This document shows, piece after piece, positions 7,084-16,012 of a stretch of 64,000 nucleotides of DNA (the first letter of the stretch is position 1; every line of letters starts with the position of its first letter). Both the position numbers and the translations under genes were made by a program. Origin of the DNA: Palsa-892 sp035556215 (GTDB taxonomy: Bacteria > Pseudomonadota > Alphaproteobacteria > Rhizobiales > Xanthobacteraceae); NCBI GenBank assembly GCA_035556215.1, contig DATMFI010000007.1, positions 1 to 64,000 of the forward strand, given 5' to 3'. The notes under the pieces were generated by a model. The model was not told where the DNA came from. It worked only from the letters and a program-made list of their open reading frames with translations, and ran no database searches.

Positions 7084-8943
7084 GTGGATTTGAAGTTCTC
7101 CAACGCCGAGCCGTTCGCAGAAGAGCGGGATGCGGTAGATCGGCTGCTTGGCGGGCCCGGTGAGAGCGGTTGGCACGGCGGTGAACGTGACGAGCAAGAT
7201 CATCGGCGTGCGCACACCGGAAAGGTCAAGACCCAGCGGCACCTCGTCATGGAGGCGCTGCACGCGGTGAACGACCGCGTCGGCTGGATCAGCCCCGGCG
7301 CGCTGAACTACATCGGCAAACGGCTCGGTGTCGCGGCGGCCGACGTCTATAGCGTCGCGACGTTCTATTCGCTGTTTTCCACCAACATGCGGCCGAAGCG
7401 CATCGTGCATGTCTGCACCGACATTGCCTGCATGGCGCGCGGTTCCAAGGAAGTCTGTGCCAGCCTCGAGAAGAAGCTGGGGCCGGCCTCGGCCATCAAT
7501 GGCTGGAAGCATAGCCCTTGCCTCGGCGTGTGCGAGCGCGCCCCCGCCGCCATGGCGGTGGAGGCGGGCGACCCGCCGCATGAGCATTTGATCGGGCCCG
7601 CTACCCTCGACGAAGTTGTCCTCGCGCTGAATGATGGCCCCGCGGCACTTGCAGCCGAAGCGCCGCCGGTCATGGCAGTGCCGCAGGCCGGCCAAGAAGG
7701 CCTGATGCTGCTCAAGCGCGTCGGCCAGGTCGACCCGGAAAGTATCGACGATTACATCGCGACCGGCGGCTACGCCGGACTGCGTCGCGCGTTCGAGATG
7801 GGACCCGGCAAGGTTATCAGTGAGGTCAAGGATTCCCGGCTGATGGGCCGCGGCGGAGCGGCGTTTCCGGCCGGCATCAAGTGGGAGAGCACCGCCAAAC
7901 AAGCCGCGACGCCTCGCTACCTCGTCTGCAACGCCGACGAGAGCGAGCCCGGCACGTTCAAGGATCGAGCCATCCTCGAGGGCGATCCGTTCGCGCTGAT
8001 CGAATCGATGACCATCGCCGGCTACGGCATCGGCGCCGAGCGGGGCTTTATTTATCTGCGCGGCGAGTATCCGCGCGCCTTCCGCATGCTGCGCAATGCC
8101 ATCGAAAAGGCACGCGAGCGCGGATTCCTGGGCGCGAATATTCTGGGCAAAGGTTGGAGCTTCGAACTGGAGATCCGCCGCGGTGCCGGTGCCTATATTT
8201 GCGGCGAGGAAACCGCGATCTTCAACTCGATCGAAGGTTATCGGGGAGAGCCGCGCTCCAAGCCGCCTTTCCCGTTCCAGGCCGGACTCTTCGGCAAGCC
8301 GACCGTCGTTAACAACGTCGAGACGTTGTGCAACGTGCCGTTGATTATGCAGATGGGCGGCGCCGAGTACGCCAAGATCGGGACCGAGGGATCCACCGGG
8401 CCCAAGCTATTCTGCGTGTCGGGCAACCTCGTGCGCCCCGGCGTTTATGAAGTGCCATTCGGCGTGACGTTGGGCGATGTTCTCAATCTGGCCGGCGGTG
8501 TTCCGCAAGGCCGCAAGCTGCAGGCGGTCTTGCTCGGTGGCGCGGCAGGCGGCTTCGTGCGCGCTGACGAACTCGACATTCCGCTTACCTTCGAAGGTGC
8601 CCGCGCCAACAAAACCACTCTGGGTTCGGGCGTGGTGCTGGCTTTTGACGACACCGTCGATCTGCCTGCCATTCTGCTTCGCATCGCGCGTTTCTTCCGC
8701 GACGAGTCCTGCGGCCAGTGCGTACCCTGCCGGGTGGGCACGGTGCGTCAGGAGGAGGCGCTGCTGCGCATTGCGAATAATCGCAAGGATGCGGCCGCCA
8801 AGGGACGCGACATCGGCTTGCTGCGCGACGTCGGTCTCGTGATGAAAGATTCCTCGATTTGCGGCCTCGGTCAGGCCGCCTGGAACGCCGTCGAGTCGGC
8901 TATCGACCGCCTCGGCGTACTGGAAGAGAGCAAGGGCAGATGA
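7084..8943 (+). CDS. fdsB: Formate dehydrogenase diaphorase subunit, fused FdsG-FdsB (NuoE-NuoF type)
   Basis: This 619-residue protein passes electrons from the Fe-S chain to NAD via FMN. The N-terminal ~190 residues are a NuoE/FdsG thioredoxin-like 2Fe-2S domain with Cys pairs CTDIACMA and SPCLGVC. A linker of about 25 residues precedes a NuoF/FdsB domain. That domain has GRGGAAFPAGIKW and CNADESEPGTFKDR for NADH/FMN binding, GAYICGEETA, and the 4Fe-4S ligands ESCGQCVPCR plus SSICGLG. The fused arrangement resembles Methylobacterium Fdh1B. It starts at GTG 7084, 25 bases after the catalytic gene, and overlaps the next gene by ATGA. Confidence 0.93.
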   Translation: MDLKFSNAEPFAEERDAVDRLLGGPGESGWHGGERDEQDHRRAHTGKVKTQRHLVMEALHAVNDRVGWISPGALNYIGKRLGVAAADVYSVATFYSLFSTNMRPKRIVHVCTDIACMARGSKEVCASLEKKLGPASAINGWKHSPCLGVCERAPAAMAVEAGDPPHEHLIGPATLDEVVLALNDGPAALAAEAPPVMAVPQAGQEGLMLLKRVGQVDPESIDDYIATGGYAGLRRAFEMGPGKVISEVKDSRLMGRGGAAFPAGIKWESTAKQAATPRYLVCNADESEPGTFKDRAILEGDPFALIESMTIAGYGIGAERGFIYLRGEYPRAFRMLRNAIEKARERGFLGANILGKGWSFELEIRRGAGAYICGEETAIFNSIEGYRGEPRSKPPFPFQAGLFGKPTVVNNVETLCNVPLIMQMGGAEYAKIGTEGSTGPKLFCVSGNLVRPGVYEVPFGVTLGDVLNLAGGVPQGRKLQAVLLGGAAGGFVRADELDIPLTFEGARANKTTLGSGVVLAFDDTVDLPAILLRIARFFRDESCGQCVPCRVGTVRQEEALLRIANNRKDAAAKGRDIGLLRDVGLVMKDSSICGLGQAAWNAVESAIDRLGVLEESKGR

Positions 8944-9863
8944 ACGCACCTATCCAGCAGGTCACGATCACCATCGACGGCAAGGAAGTGAGCGTCCCGG
9001 AGGGGAGCACCATCCTGACTGCCTGCAACGCGGCGGGGAAGGACACGCCTACGCTCTGCTACGGCGACACCCTCACGCCCAAGAATGCCTGCCGGGTCTG
9101 CATGGTCGAGCTAAAAGGCTCGCGCGTCCTCGTTCCATCTTGCTCCCGCAAGGTCGAGCCCGGCATGGAAGTCATGACTGACACCGACCGTGTACGGCAC
9201 AGCCGCCGTCTCGTGCTGGAGTTGCTCGGCTCCTCGGTTGACCTGTCCACCACGCCGCGGATCCCAGAGTGGATGGAGCGCTACGACGCCGACCCGAACC
9301 GTTACGGCGAAAAAGCCGGCGAGAGCCTTAGCCGTGACGTCCACGAGCCGGGCGAGCATCACACGGGCAACGGCAGCGTCGCGGCCTCGATGAACCAGCC
9401 GGTCAAGATCGACAACGACCTCTATGTGCGCGACTACAGCAAGTGCATCCTCTGCTACAAGTGCGTGGATGCCTGCGGGGTTCAGTGGCAGAACAGCTTC
9501 GCGATTCAGATCGCGGGGCGCGGGTTCGACTCCCAGATTTCCACCGAGTACGCCGTGGAGCTGCCGGATTCCGCATGCGTATTCTGCGGCAATTGTGTCG
9601 AAGTTTGCCCGACGGGGGCGCTGTCGTTCAAATCGGAATATGACATGCGCGCTGCGGGCACCTGGGACGAGTCGAAGCAAACCCAGACCACCACGGTGTG
9701 CACTTACTGCGGTGTCGGCTGCAACCTGAACCTGCACGTACAGGACAACGAGATCGTCAAGGTGACCGCGCCGCACGGTCATCAGGTCAATCACGGTAAT
9801 CTGTGCATCAAGGGCAGGTTCGGCTTCACGCATGTGCAGAGCCGCGAGAAAACGCAAGGCTGA
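8940..9863 (+). CDS. Formate dehydrogenase iron-sulfur protein: N-terminal part of FdsA encoded as a separate gene
   Basis: The protein has 307 residues. The domains in order are a NuoG-type 2Fe-2S domain (Cys in TLCYGDTLTPKNACRVCMVE and VLVPSC, residues ~37-70), two 4Fe-4S clusters (KCILCYKCVDAC and CVFCGNCVEVCPTGAL), then the 4Fe-4S domain that normally opens the molybdopterin catalytic region (TVCTYCGVGCNL and GNLCIKGRFGF). It stops immediately after that domain, where FdsA would continue into the part encoded at 5070-7058. Together 307 plus 662 residues equal one ordinary FdsA of about 970 residues. ATG 8940 overlaps the previous stop (ATGA). The upstream in-frame extension is rejected because it lacks family similarity. 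Confidence 0.92.
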   Translation: MNAPIQQVTITIDGKEVSVPEGSTILTACNAAGKDTPTLCYGDTLTPKNACRVCMVELKGSRVLVPSCSRKVEPGMEVMTDTDRVRHSRRLVLELLGSSVDLSTTPRIPEWMERYDADPNRYGEKAGESLSRDVHEPGEHHTGNGSVAASMNQPVKIDNDLYVRDYSKCILCYKCVDACGVQWQNSFAIQIAGRGFDSQISTEYAVELPDSACVFCGNCVEVCPTGALSFKSEYDMRAAGTWDESKQTQTTTVCTYCGVGCNLNLHVQDNEIVKVTAPHGHQVNHGNLCIKGRFGFTHVQSREKTQG

Positions 9864-9936
9864 CGGCGCATCCAGGCGTGTTGCGAGAAAAGCCTAGCGA
9901 AGCGGACGCCGCGCGATCCGTTGCGTTTAACTCAGA

Positions 9937-11505
9937 TCAGTGTGGTCCGTTGAGGAAGTAAGTCCGCATTCCAGCGGTGCCTTTCACATCGATCACGCCG
10001 CGCTCCACGAGCGCGAACTTGCCGGCGAGCGCTTTCGCAACGTTCTCGCTGATATGCACTTTGCCCGGTTCGCCGTGCGATTCCATGCGGCTCGCGATGT
10101 TCACGGTGTTACCCCAGACATCGAACGAGAATTTACGCTGACCGATGATGCCGGCGATCGCCGGGCCTGTATGTAGCCCGATCCGCAGATTGACAGGGGC
10201 TCCATCCTCGCCGCGGAAGCGGCGGGCTTCTTCGAGCATTGCCAGTGCGAGGTTCGCCGCTGCCTCGGCATGATCGGGGCGCGGGTCGGGCAGGCCGAAG
10301 GCCGCCATATAGGCGTCACCGATGGTCTTGATTTTCTCGCCGCCCAGCCGCTGGGTGAGCGCGTCGAAGGTGGAGAAGATCGAGTTCAGGAAGCGCACGA
10401 GCTCGGCTGCCGACTGGCGGTTCGCCATCGGCGTGAAACCGGCGATATCGGCGAACAGGATCGTCACTGCATCGACCTGATCGGCGATCATCTGCTCGCC
10501 GTTGTTGATGCGATCGACGATCGAGCGCGGCAGGATCGAGAGCAGCAAATCCTCATAGCGCGCCTTTTCCTGCTGAATTTCCATCAGCATGTCCTTCTCG
10601 CGGTCGCGCAGGAGTTTGTTTTCGAGACTCGCGCCGATCCGGGCATGCAGCAGCGTGCCGTCCACGGGCTTTGCGAGGAAATCGACAGCGCCCGCTTCGA
10701 TGCAGCGGATCGTGCTGTCGACGTCATCGAGCGCCGACATCATGATGACGGGGATATCGCGCGTCTCCGGTTCCTCCTTGAGGCGATGCAGCATGTCGTA
10801 ACCGCTGATTTCCGGCATGATGAGATCGAGGAGGATGAGATCGAACTTCTCCGTACTGACTTTCGCCAGCGCCGCTGGGCCGCCGTCCGCCTCGATCGGT
10901 GTATGCCCGGCGCGGATGAGTTGACGGCTCAAGAGGTCGCGATTGGAGGCGTTGTCGTCGACGATCAGGATGCGGCCTTTGATCTCGCTGCGCGCATTGC
11001 CGGATGCCACCGAGCGGATGGTGCGGGCGGCTTCGATCGCGCCGGGCGATACACTGTCGGCGCCTGGTTGCTCGCGAAAATCGACGAGCGCGTCGATCCG
11101 CTTCAGCATCCCGTCGGCAGCTGAGAGGAGTTTTCCGAGGTCGGCGAGCAGTCCGGTATGGCCGTCGTTCTCGGCGTCCTCGGCGAGCATTTCGCCATAG
11201 CCCTTGATTGCATTGATCGGGGTGCGGAGATCGTGCCGGAGTTCGGCGCTATTGAATAGCGTTTCCTTCTTCGCGTCATCGTGCGTGAGAACGGAGCGAA
11301 GCAGCGATTGCAGCGAACGCCCGGCCACTGCGATGCGCTCAAGATCCGGAAGATAAGTGTCGAGCGCCTGTTCACGCGCTTCCTCGATAAGGATTTCGGC
11401 ATAGCCCGTGATCGAAGAGGAAGGCGCCATGAATTCCTGACGTAGATGGGCGAGAAGTGCACGCTGGATCCGCCGCTCTTCCTTATTGTCGGTTTCGGCG
11501 GTCAT
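9937..11505 (-). CDS. Receiver-linked class III nucleotide cyclase with two histidine-phosphotransfer-like segments
   Basis: The protein has 522 residues. The first ~140 residues hold two DHp-like helices. The first is degenerate (RQEFMAPSSSITGYAEIL, no His at the H-box) and the second is canonical (RHDLRTPINAIKGYGEML), but no HATPase domain follows. A receiver domain follows at ~180-295 (LIVDDNASNRDLL, DLILLDLIMPEISG, KPVD). The class III adenylate/guanylate cyclase domain occupies ~335-515 (TILFADIAGFTPMA, IKTIGDAYMAAFG, GLHTGPAIAGIIG, DVWGNTVNIASRM). It is the last gene of a three-gene minus-strand operon, 10 bases after the response regulator. The likely output is a cyclic nucleotide controlled by phosphorylation. 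The preference for ATP or GTP is not determined here. Confidence 0.88.
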   Translation of the reverse strand: MTAETDNKEERRIQRALLAHLRQEFMAPSSSITGYAEILIEEAREQALDTYLPDLERIAVAGRSLQSLLRSVLTHDDAKKETLFNSAELRHDLRTPINAIKGYGEMLAEDAENDGHTGLLADLGKLLSAADGMLKRIDALVDFREQPGADSVSPGAIEAARTIRSVASGNARSEIKGRILIVDDNASNRDLLSRQLIRAGHTPIEADGGPAALAKVSTEKFDLILLDLIMPEISGYDMLHRLKEEPETRDIPVIMMSALDDVDSTIRCIEAGAVDFLAKPVDGTLLHARIGASLENKLLRDREKDMLMEIQQEKARYEDLLLSILPRSIVDRINNGEQMIADQVDAVTILFADIAGFTPMANRQSAAELVRFLNSIFSTFDALTQRLGGEKIKTIGDAYMAAFGLPDPRPDHAEAAANLALAMLEEARRFRGEDGAPVNLRIGLHTGPAIAGIIGQRKFSFDVWGNTVNIASRMESHGEPGKVHISENVAKALAGKFALVERGVIDVKGTAGMRTYFLNGPH

Positions 11506-11515
11506 TCCGTTTCCT

Positions 11516-11890
11516 TCAGCCTGCCTTCGCGGCGAGCAGCGTCTTGATTTTCTCGAGGAGGCGAGGGAGGTCGACGGGCTTGGTATCGAAATCGTTGCAG
11601 CCCGCGGCGATGCATTTTTCCCTGTCCTCGGCCATGGCGTGCGCGGTGAGGGCGATCACCGGGATTCCCTTGGTGGCCGGGTTGGACTTCACTTTCTCGG
11701 TCGCTTCCCAGCCGTTCATCACGGGAAGACTCATGTCCATCAGGATGAGATCGGGCATCTCGCTTTCGGCCTTTTCGACGCCCTGCTTGCCGTCGAGGGC
11801 AAATGCAATCTCGAAGCCCTGTCGCGCGAGACGCCGCGAGAGCATATCGCGGTTCATCTCGTTGTCCTCGACGATCAGAATTTTGGCCAT
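11516..11890 (-). CDS. Single-domain response regulator (CheY/DivK-like)
   Basis: A 124-residue stand-alone receiver. The acidic pocket (ILIVEDNEMNRDML), phospho-acceptor Asp in DLILMDMSLPVMNG, the Thr of ALTAHAM and the Lys of DTKPVD are all present, so it should be phosphorylatable. The sequence is close in style to DivK and to receivers found beside hybrid kinases. It lies between the hybrid kinase and the cyclase, where a phosphorelay shuttle role is a plausible inference. The start has a GGGG-rich ribosome site just upstream. Confidence 0.92.
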   Translation of the reverse strand: MAKILIVEDNEMNRDMLSRRLARQGFEIAFALDGKQGVEKAESEMPDLILMDMSLPVMNGWEATEKVKSNPATKGIPVIALTAHAMAEDREKCIAAGCNDFDTKPVDLPRLLEKIKTLLAAKAG

Positions 11891-11911
11891 CTCAAACCCC
11901 CTGATTTTATA

Positions 11912-14254
11912 TTATTCGGCTTTTTCCGCGGCGCCTCGCTCGGCGATCGCGGCAAGCGCGTTGCCGATGCTGCCGATCGGCTGTGCGCTCTTGCTGAGCA
12001 CGAGAATGGTGCGCTCGGCCAGGAATACGCGCTCTTTTTCGCTCAGATCCTTCGCCGTCAGCACCACCACGGGAATGTCATGCCCGCCCTTGCGTTTACG
12101 GATCCGCTCCAGAAACTCGAAGCCGTCGATCTCCGGCATCATGAGGTCGAGCAGCACAAGAGAAGGCGCGGGATTCTTGTCGAGCCAGTCGAGCGCCGCA
12201 CGGCCATGCACAGCCTCGGTGGCGACGAGGCCCACGCCTTCGATCGCCTGACGAATGATGAGGCGCACGTCGGGATCGTCATCGACGACGAGGACGGTTG
12301 CTCCTTTTGTATGCGTGAACTGCTTGATGAGGCCGACAAGCCGCGTGCGGTCGATTGGCTTCGTCATGAACTCCGATGCGCCGAGCGAGAAGCCGAGGTT
12401 CCGGTCATCCACGATCGTGAGCATGATCACCGGAATATTCTGGAGCGAGGGCTCCGATTTCATGATGCCGAGCAGGGACCAGCCGTCGATTTTCGGCATC
12501 ATCACGTCGAGCGTAACGATGTCAGGTTGCGACTGCCGCATCATCTTGAGTGCCTCGTCGCCGTCATGGGCATGGAGGAGCTCATAGCCCTCGCGCGAGA
12601 GCGTGGCGGAGAGTACTTCGTGAACCGCCGGATCGTCGTCGACGACGAGGATTTTCATCGACTTCACGCCATTGGTGCGGCGCGCCAACCGAAGCTCGGC
12701 AGGCTGCTGTGTGGCGGGTTTGGCGGCCTGATCGGGCAGGATCATCGTGAAGGTCGACCCATGATCGGGTTTGCTCGCGACGTCGATCGTGCCGCCGAGC
12801 ATGGTGCAAAAATGCCTCGTGATCGTCAGGCCGAGACCCGTGCCGCCGAAATTCCGCGTCGTCGAGGAATCGGCTTGTGTAAACGACTGGAACAGTTTGG
12901 ACATCTGTTCCTCGGTCATGCCGATGCCAGTGTCCGAGACGGTAAATCGGATGCGCTTGACGCCATCCTCGCCGTTCTCTCGTGATAGCGCGAGCTTCAC
13001 TTCGCCGTCCTTGGTGAATTTCGCGGCGTTGCTGAGAAGATTGATGAGGTTCTGCTTGAGCTTGGTGAGATCGGTACGGAGCGAGCCGATCTTGGCGGGA
13101 CAATCGATGATGAGCCGGTTGTTGTTCTTGCCCATCATTGGCTCGACGATGGTCTTCACTTCATCGACCAGCTTCGAAAGAAAAATCTGCTCGAGGTAGA
13201 CGTCCATGCGGCCCGCCTCGATCTTGGAAAGATCGAGAATGTCGTTGATGAGGCCGAGCAGGTGTTTGCCAGCGGACTGGATCTTGTTGAGGTCCGAGAT
13301 GCTTGCATTGTCGCCACGGTCATTCGCGTCTTCGACAAGAATTTCGCTGTAGCCGATGATGGCGTTCAGCGGCGTTCTCAGTTCGTGGCTCATATTGGCG
13401 AGGAACGCGGATTTTACGCGGCTCGCGGATTCGGCGGCTTCCTTCGCTTGCTTGAGTTCTTCCTCGGCGCGGATGCGATCGGTGATATCGACGAAGCTTG
13501 CGCACACGGCTTTGTTGCCGTGAAAGTCGAGATCGGCGAGCGAGACCATCGCGCAGCACTCGCTGTCGAACCGGTTGAAGCGGAATTCCGAACGCTGTCC
13601 CGACTCGCCGCCCAGAATGGCGGCAAGTGCCGCGCCTTCTGCGGGATCGCCGAACAGCGAGGCAGCGGATTTTCCCAGGATGTCGTTCGGCTCACAGCCG
13701 ATGATTTCGCAGAAACTGCGATTGAAATGAAGGATCGTTTTGTCCTCGCGGGCAGCGATGACGAGGCCGACAGGCGACGCCGCATCGATTGCGCGAAAGC
13801 GCTCCTCATCCTCGCGGAGCTGCCGCTCGGCGTGCTTGCGCGCGGTGATGTCGGTATAGATCGCGATGAAGCCGCCGCCGGGCACGGGGTCGCGACGAAC
13901 TTCAAGTATCGTTCCGTCGGGGCGCACGCGTTCGAAAGAGTGCGAAGTGTCGAGTACAGCGACGCGCTTCTTCAGCTCGGCCTCGATATCAGCATTCTTG
14001 CCGAATTCGCCGCGCTCGCCGAGGTAACGGATGTAATCGTAGAAGGTCTTTTCCGTGCCGAGGAACTCCTCCGGCATGTCGAGGTATTGGACGAAGCGCT
14101 CGTTCCAGGTAACGAGGCGGTAATCGGCGTCGTACATCGCGACGCCCTGATTCATGTTCTCAAGCGTCGCGCGGAGGAGTGCGTTTTCCTTTCCGATGGC
14201 GGATCGCTTCATCATGACGCGCTTCCAAAGGGCGAGGCTTTTATTATCTGTCAT
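11912..14254 (-). CDS. Hybrid sensor histidine kinase (PAS-PAS-HisKA-HATPase-REC-REC)
   Basis: The protein has 780 residues and no membrane segment, so it is probably cytosolic. Two PAS-like domains (about 25-145 and 150-265, each ending in DITARK/DITDRI) precede the DHp helix with the phospho-accepting His in FLANMSHELRTPLNAI (~290). The HATPase domain follows, with SNAAKFT, DTGIGM and GGTGLGLTI. Two receiver domains close the protein: ILVVDDDPAVHEVL with TLDVMMPKIDG, and VLVVDDDPDVRLII with LLDLMMPEIDG. It heads the minus-strand operon with a response regulator and a receiver-cyclase. The signal is unknown. Confidence 0.92.
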   Translation of the reverse strand: MTDNKSLALWKRVMMKRSAIGKENALLRATLENMNQGVAMYDADYRLVTWNERFVQYLDMPEEFLGTEKTFYDYIRYLGERGEFGKNADIEAELKKRVAVLDTSHSFERVRPDGTILEVRRDPVPGGGFIAIYTDITARKHAERQLREDEERFRAIDAASPVGLVIAAREDKTILHFNRSFCEIIGCEPNDILGKSAASLFGDPAEGAALAAILGGESGQRSEFRFNRFDSECCAMVSLADLDFHGNKAVCASFVDITDRIRAEEELKQAKEAAESASRVKSAFLANMSHELRTPLNAIIGYSEILVEDANDRGDNASISDLNKIQSAGKHLLGLINDILDLSKIEAGRMDVYLEQIFLSKLVDEVKTIVEPMMGKNNNRLIIDCPAKIGSLRTDLTKLKQNLINLLSNAAKFTKDGEVKLALSRENGEDGVKRIRFTVSDTGIGMTEEQMSKLFQSFTQADSSTTRNFGGTGLGLTITRHFCTMLGGTIDVASKPDHGSTFTMILPDQAAKPATQQPAELRLARRTNGVKSMKILVVDDDPAVHEVLSATLSREGYELLHAHDGDEALKMMRQSQPDIVTLDVMMPKIDGWSLLGIMKSEPSLQNIPVIMLTIVDDRNLGFSLGASEFMTKPIDRTRLVGLIKQFTHTKGATVLVVDDDPDVRLIIRQAIEGVGLVATEAVHGRAALDWLDKNPAPSLVLLDLMMPEIDGFEFLERIRKRKGGHDIPVVVLTAKDLSEKERVFLAERTILVLSKSAQPIGSIGNALAAIAERGAAEKAE

Positions 14255-14532
14255 TTACCGGCGGCTCGGACGGCTGCGAATGGACGCGGGACGCTTCTGT
14301 CGGAATTGCAATAGCTTATGGTCGATCACTGAACCAGTGCCACGTCATGATCAAGCCTCGCGTGCTGCATTGCGGGAGCAATACGGCCTAACCCGAGTGG
14401 CGATCGTTTATGCATAATTCGCAATCATGCAGGGCGGCATTTTACCGAGCGGCTGTTTGGAGAATAGTGCCGGGTAAGTCGTTCGCATCCCAATTGGGAG
14501 CTAGCTACGGCAGGGTGATCGGAGCCCTGCTG

Positions 14533-15969
14533 CTAAAGATCGGGCTCGTTGAAAGCGCGCATGCGCGCAAAATGCGCGAGCCGGTCATCCACGACGAAAT
14601 CCGCGCCGATGCGATCGACGAGCCGCGGCACCGAATGCCCGATGCTGGTAATTTCGCCAACGGCTCGGCCGAAGCTGAGGAGCGCCGCGTTGTTCATGCA
14701 GTGGATGTTGCGAAGATAAGGTGCGGCGCCCGGACGCTTTTCCAGGAACTCGAAACCTTTGCCTAGGTAGGGATATCGCGCGAGCGTTTCGTTTTTGGCT
14801 TCCTCGGGCGGCGTATAACGATCCCGCCACAGAGCGATTTCGCCGACGATATTGGATAGCTCGGGGCGCGCAGACATATCCACCCGATAACCGGTACCGG
14901 CAATCAGCCGATCGAAGGCGAAACGCTTGCCGGCGGCTTCGACGATGATCGCTTCACCTTCCATCCGCGCGGTATCCCAAGGCGCATTGAAGTGCAGATG
15001 GAAGTTCGGAAACCGCGTTGCACGTTGCACCGTCTCGGCGATGGGACCCGATGAGCGCTGCAGGAAATAGCGCATCAGGCCCCAGCGATCGTGATCGGAA
15101 AACTCGTGGAAGTGATTGAGTACGCCGGGATACGACATGGCTTTTATCCGGGTGATGCGCGTGAGCTCGCTGTGGCGGACGAAAAGATGCGCGTCACGCG
15201 CTCCAAGTTCGATCGCCGTAGCGGCGGCATCGAATGCCGAGGATGCGGCGCCGAGAACGCCGATCGACATGCCCTTGTAAGCCGATAGATCAAAGACGTC
15301 GTCAGTGTGAATCCATTTCTCTTTGGGAAGCCCCGCAATCGTCTCCGGTATGTTTGGCGCACCCGAGCCGACCATGCCGGTAGCCAGGACAATCTTGCGC
15401 GTTGTCTCCCTGTGCGGCTTGCCGCCCGTTCGGAGGTTCAGCAAAAAGCTGCCGGATTGTGGCTCGATCGACTCGAGCGCTGTGCCATTGCGGACTTCAA
15501 TTCCGGTGGCGGCGCGAAACCACGAGACGTAGTCGGCCCATAGAATAGTGCCGCAACGAAGTATATCGGCGTAGGCCTGCTCACCGTATTTTGCTTCGTA
15601 CCATGCGCGCAACGTTAAGGAGTCGAAGCCGAGTTCGGGGCCCGGCAAATGCTTGGGGGAACGAAGCGTCCGCATGCGAGCGCAAGTCCGCCAAACGCCT
15701 TCCTGGCTTTCGGCAGCCTTATCGATCACCGAAAAATTGGCGATACCAGCCTTGCGCAAGGCAAAAGCAATAGCGACACCGGTTTGGCCGCCACCGACAA
15801 TCGCGACATCATGATCGATGCCGGCGCGCGGTGGAACCCAGTTCGGCAGATTGGCGCCGAGATATTCGAGCGCGCGCCGAACGCGCTGCGTGAGCGTCGC
15901 AACGCGCTCCGCTGCATCGGGCAAAGGAGACGGGTGCACCAGCCTGTCGACGGGGTCCTGAATATTCAT
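14533..15969 (-). CDS. FAD/NAD(P)-binding oxidoreductase, flavin monooxygenase-like
   Basis: The protein has 478 residues. An FAD-binding dinucleotide fold opens at ~50 with VAIVGGGQTGVAIAFAL. A second, variant Rossmann motif IGVLGAASSAFDAA (~230) should bind NAD(P). ATGMVGSG and LIAGTGYRVD follow the pattern of FMO/Baeyer-Villiger-type flavoproteins, but I do not see a clean FxGxxxHxxxW fingerprint. It is transcribed in the same direction as, and about 40 bases downstream of, the TauD-like dioxygenase, which suggests a shared oxidative pathway. Substrate unknown. Confidence 0.75.
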   Translation of the reverse strand: MNIQDPVDRLVHPSPLPDAAERVATLTQRVRRALEYLGANLPNWVPPRAGIDHDVAIVGGGQTGVAIAFALRKAGIANFSVIDKAAESQEGVWRTCARMRTLRSPKHLPGPELGFDSLTLRAWYEAKYGEQAYADILRCGTILWADYVSWFRAATGIEVRNGTALESIEPQSGSFLLNLRTGGKPHRETTRKIVLATGMVGSGAPNIPETIAGLPKEKWIHTDDVFDLSAYKGMSIGVLGAASSAFDAAATAIELGARDAHLFVRHSELTRITRIKAMSYPGVLNHFHEFSDHDRWGLMRYFLQRSSGPIAETVQRATRFPNFHLHFNAPWDTARMEGEAIIVEAAGKRFAFDRLIAGTGYRVDMSARPELSNIVGEIALWRDRYTPPEEAKNETLARYPYLGKGFEFLEKRPGAAPYLRNIHCMNNAALLSFGRAVGEITSIGHSVPRLVDRIGADFVVDDRLAHFARMRAFNEPDL

Positions 15970-16012
15970 TCTAGATACTGCCCATCGTCAGGCTGACTAT
16001 TTTAGTTTTCGT

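Noticed and set aside
9519..9536. GGGTTCGACTCCC, resembling the T-arm of a tRNA gene
   Set aside because: It is inside the well-conserved Fe-S gene, coding for GRGFDSQ, and no acceptor or anticodon arm surrounds it.
10270..14314. Long plus-strand frames (10270-11124, 11486-12985, 13262-14314) opposite the signalling genes
   Set aside because: They are antisense shadows of GC-rich coding sequence with no recognisable domains, while the minus-strand genes have complete signalling motifs.
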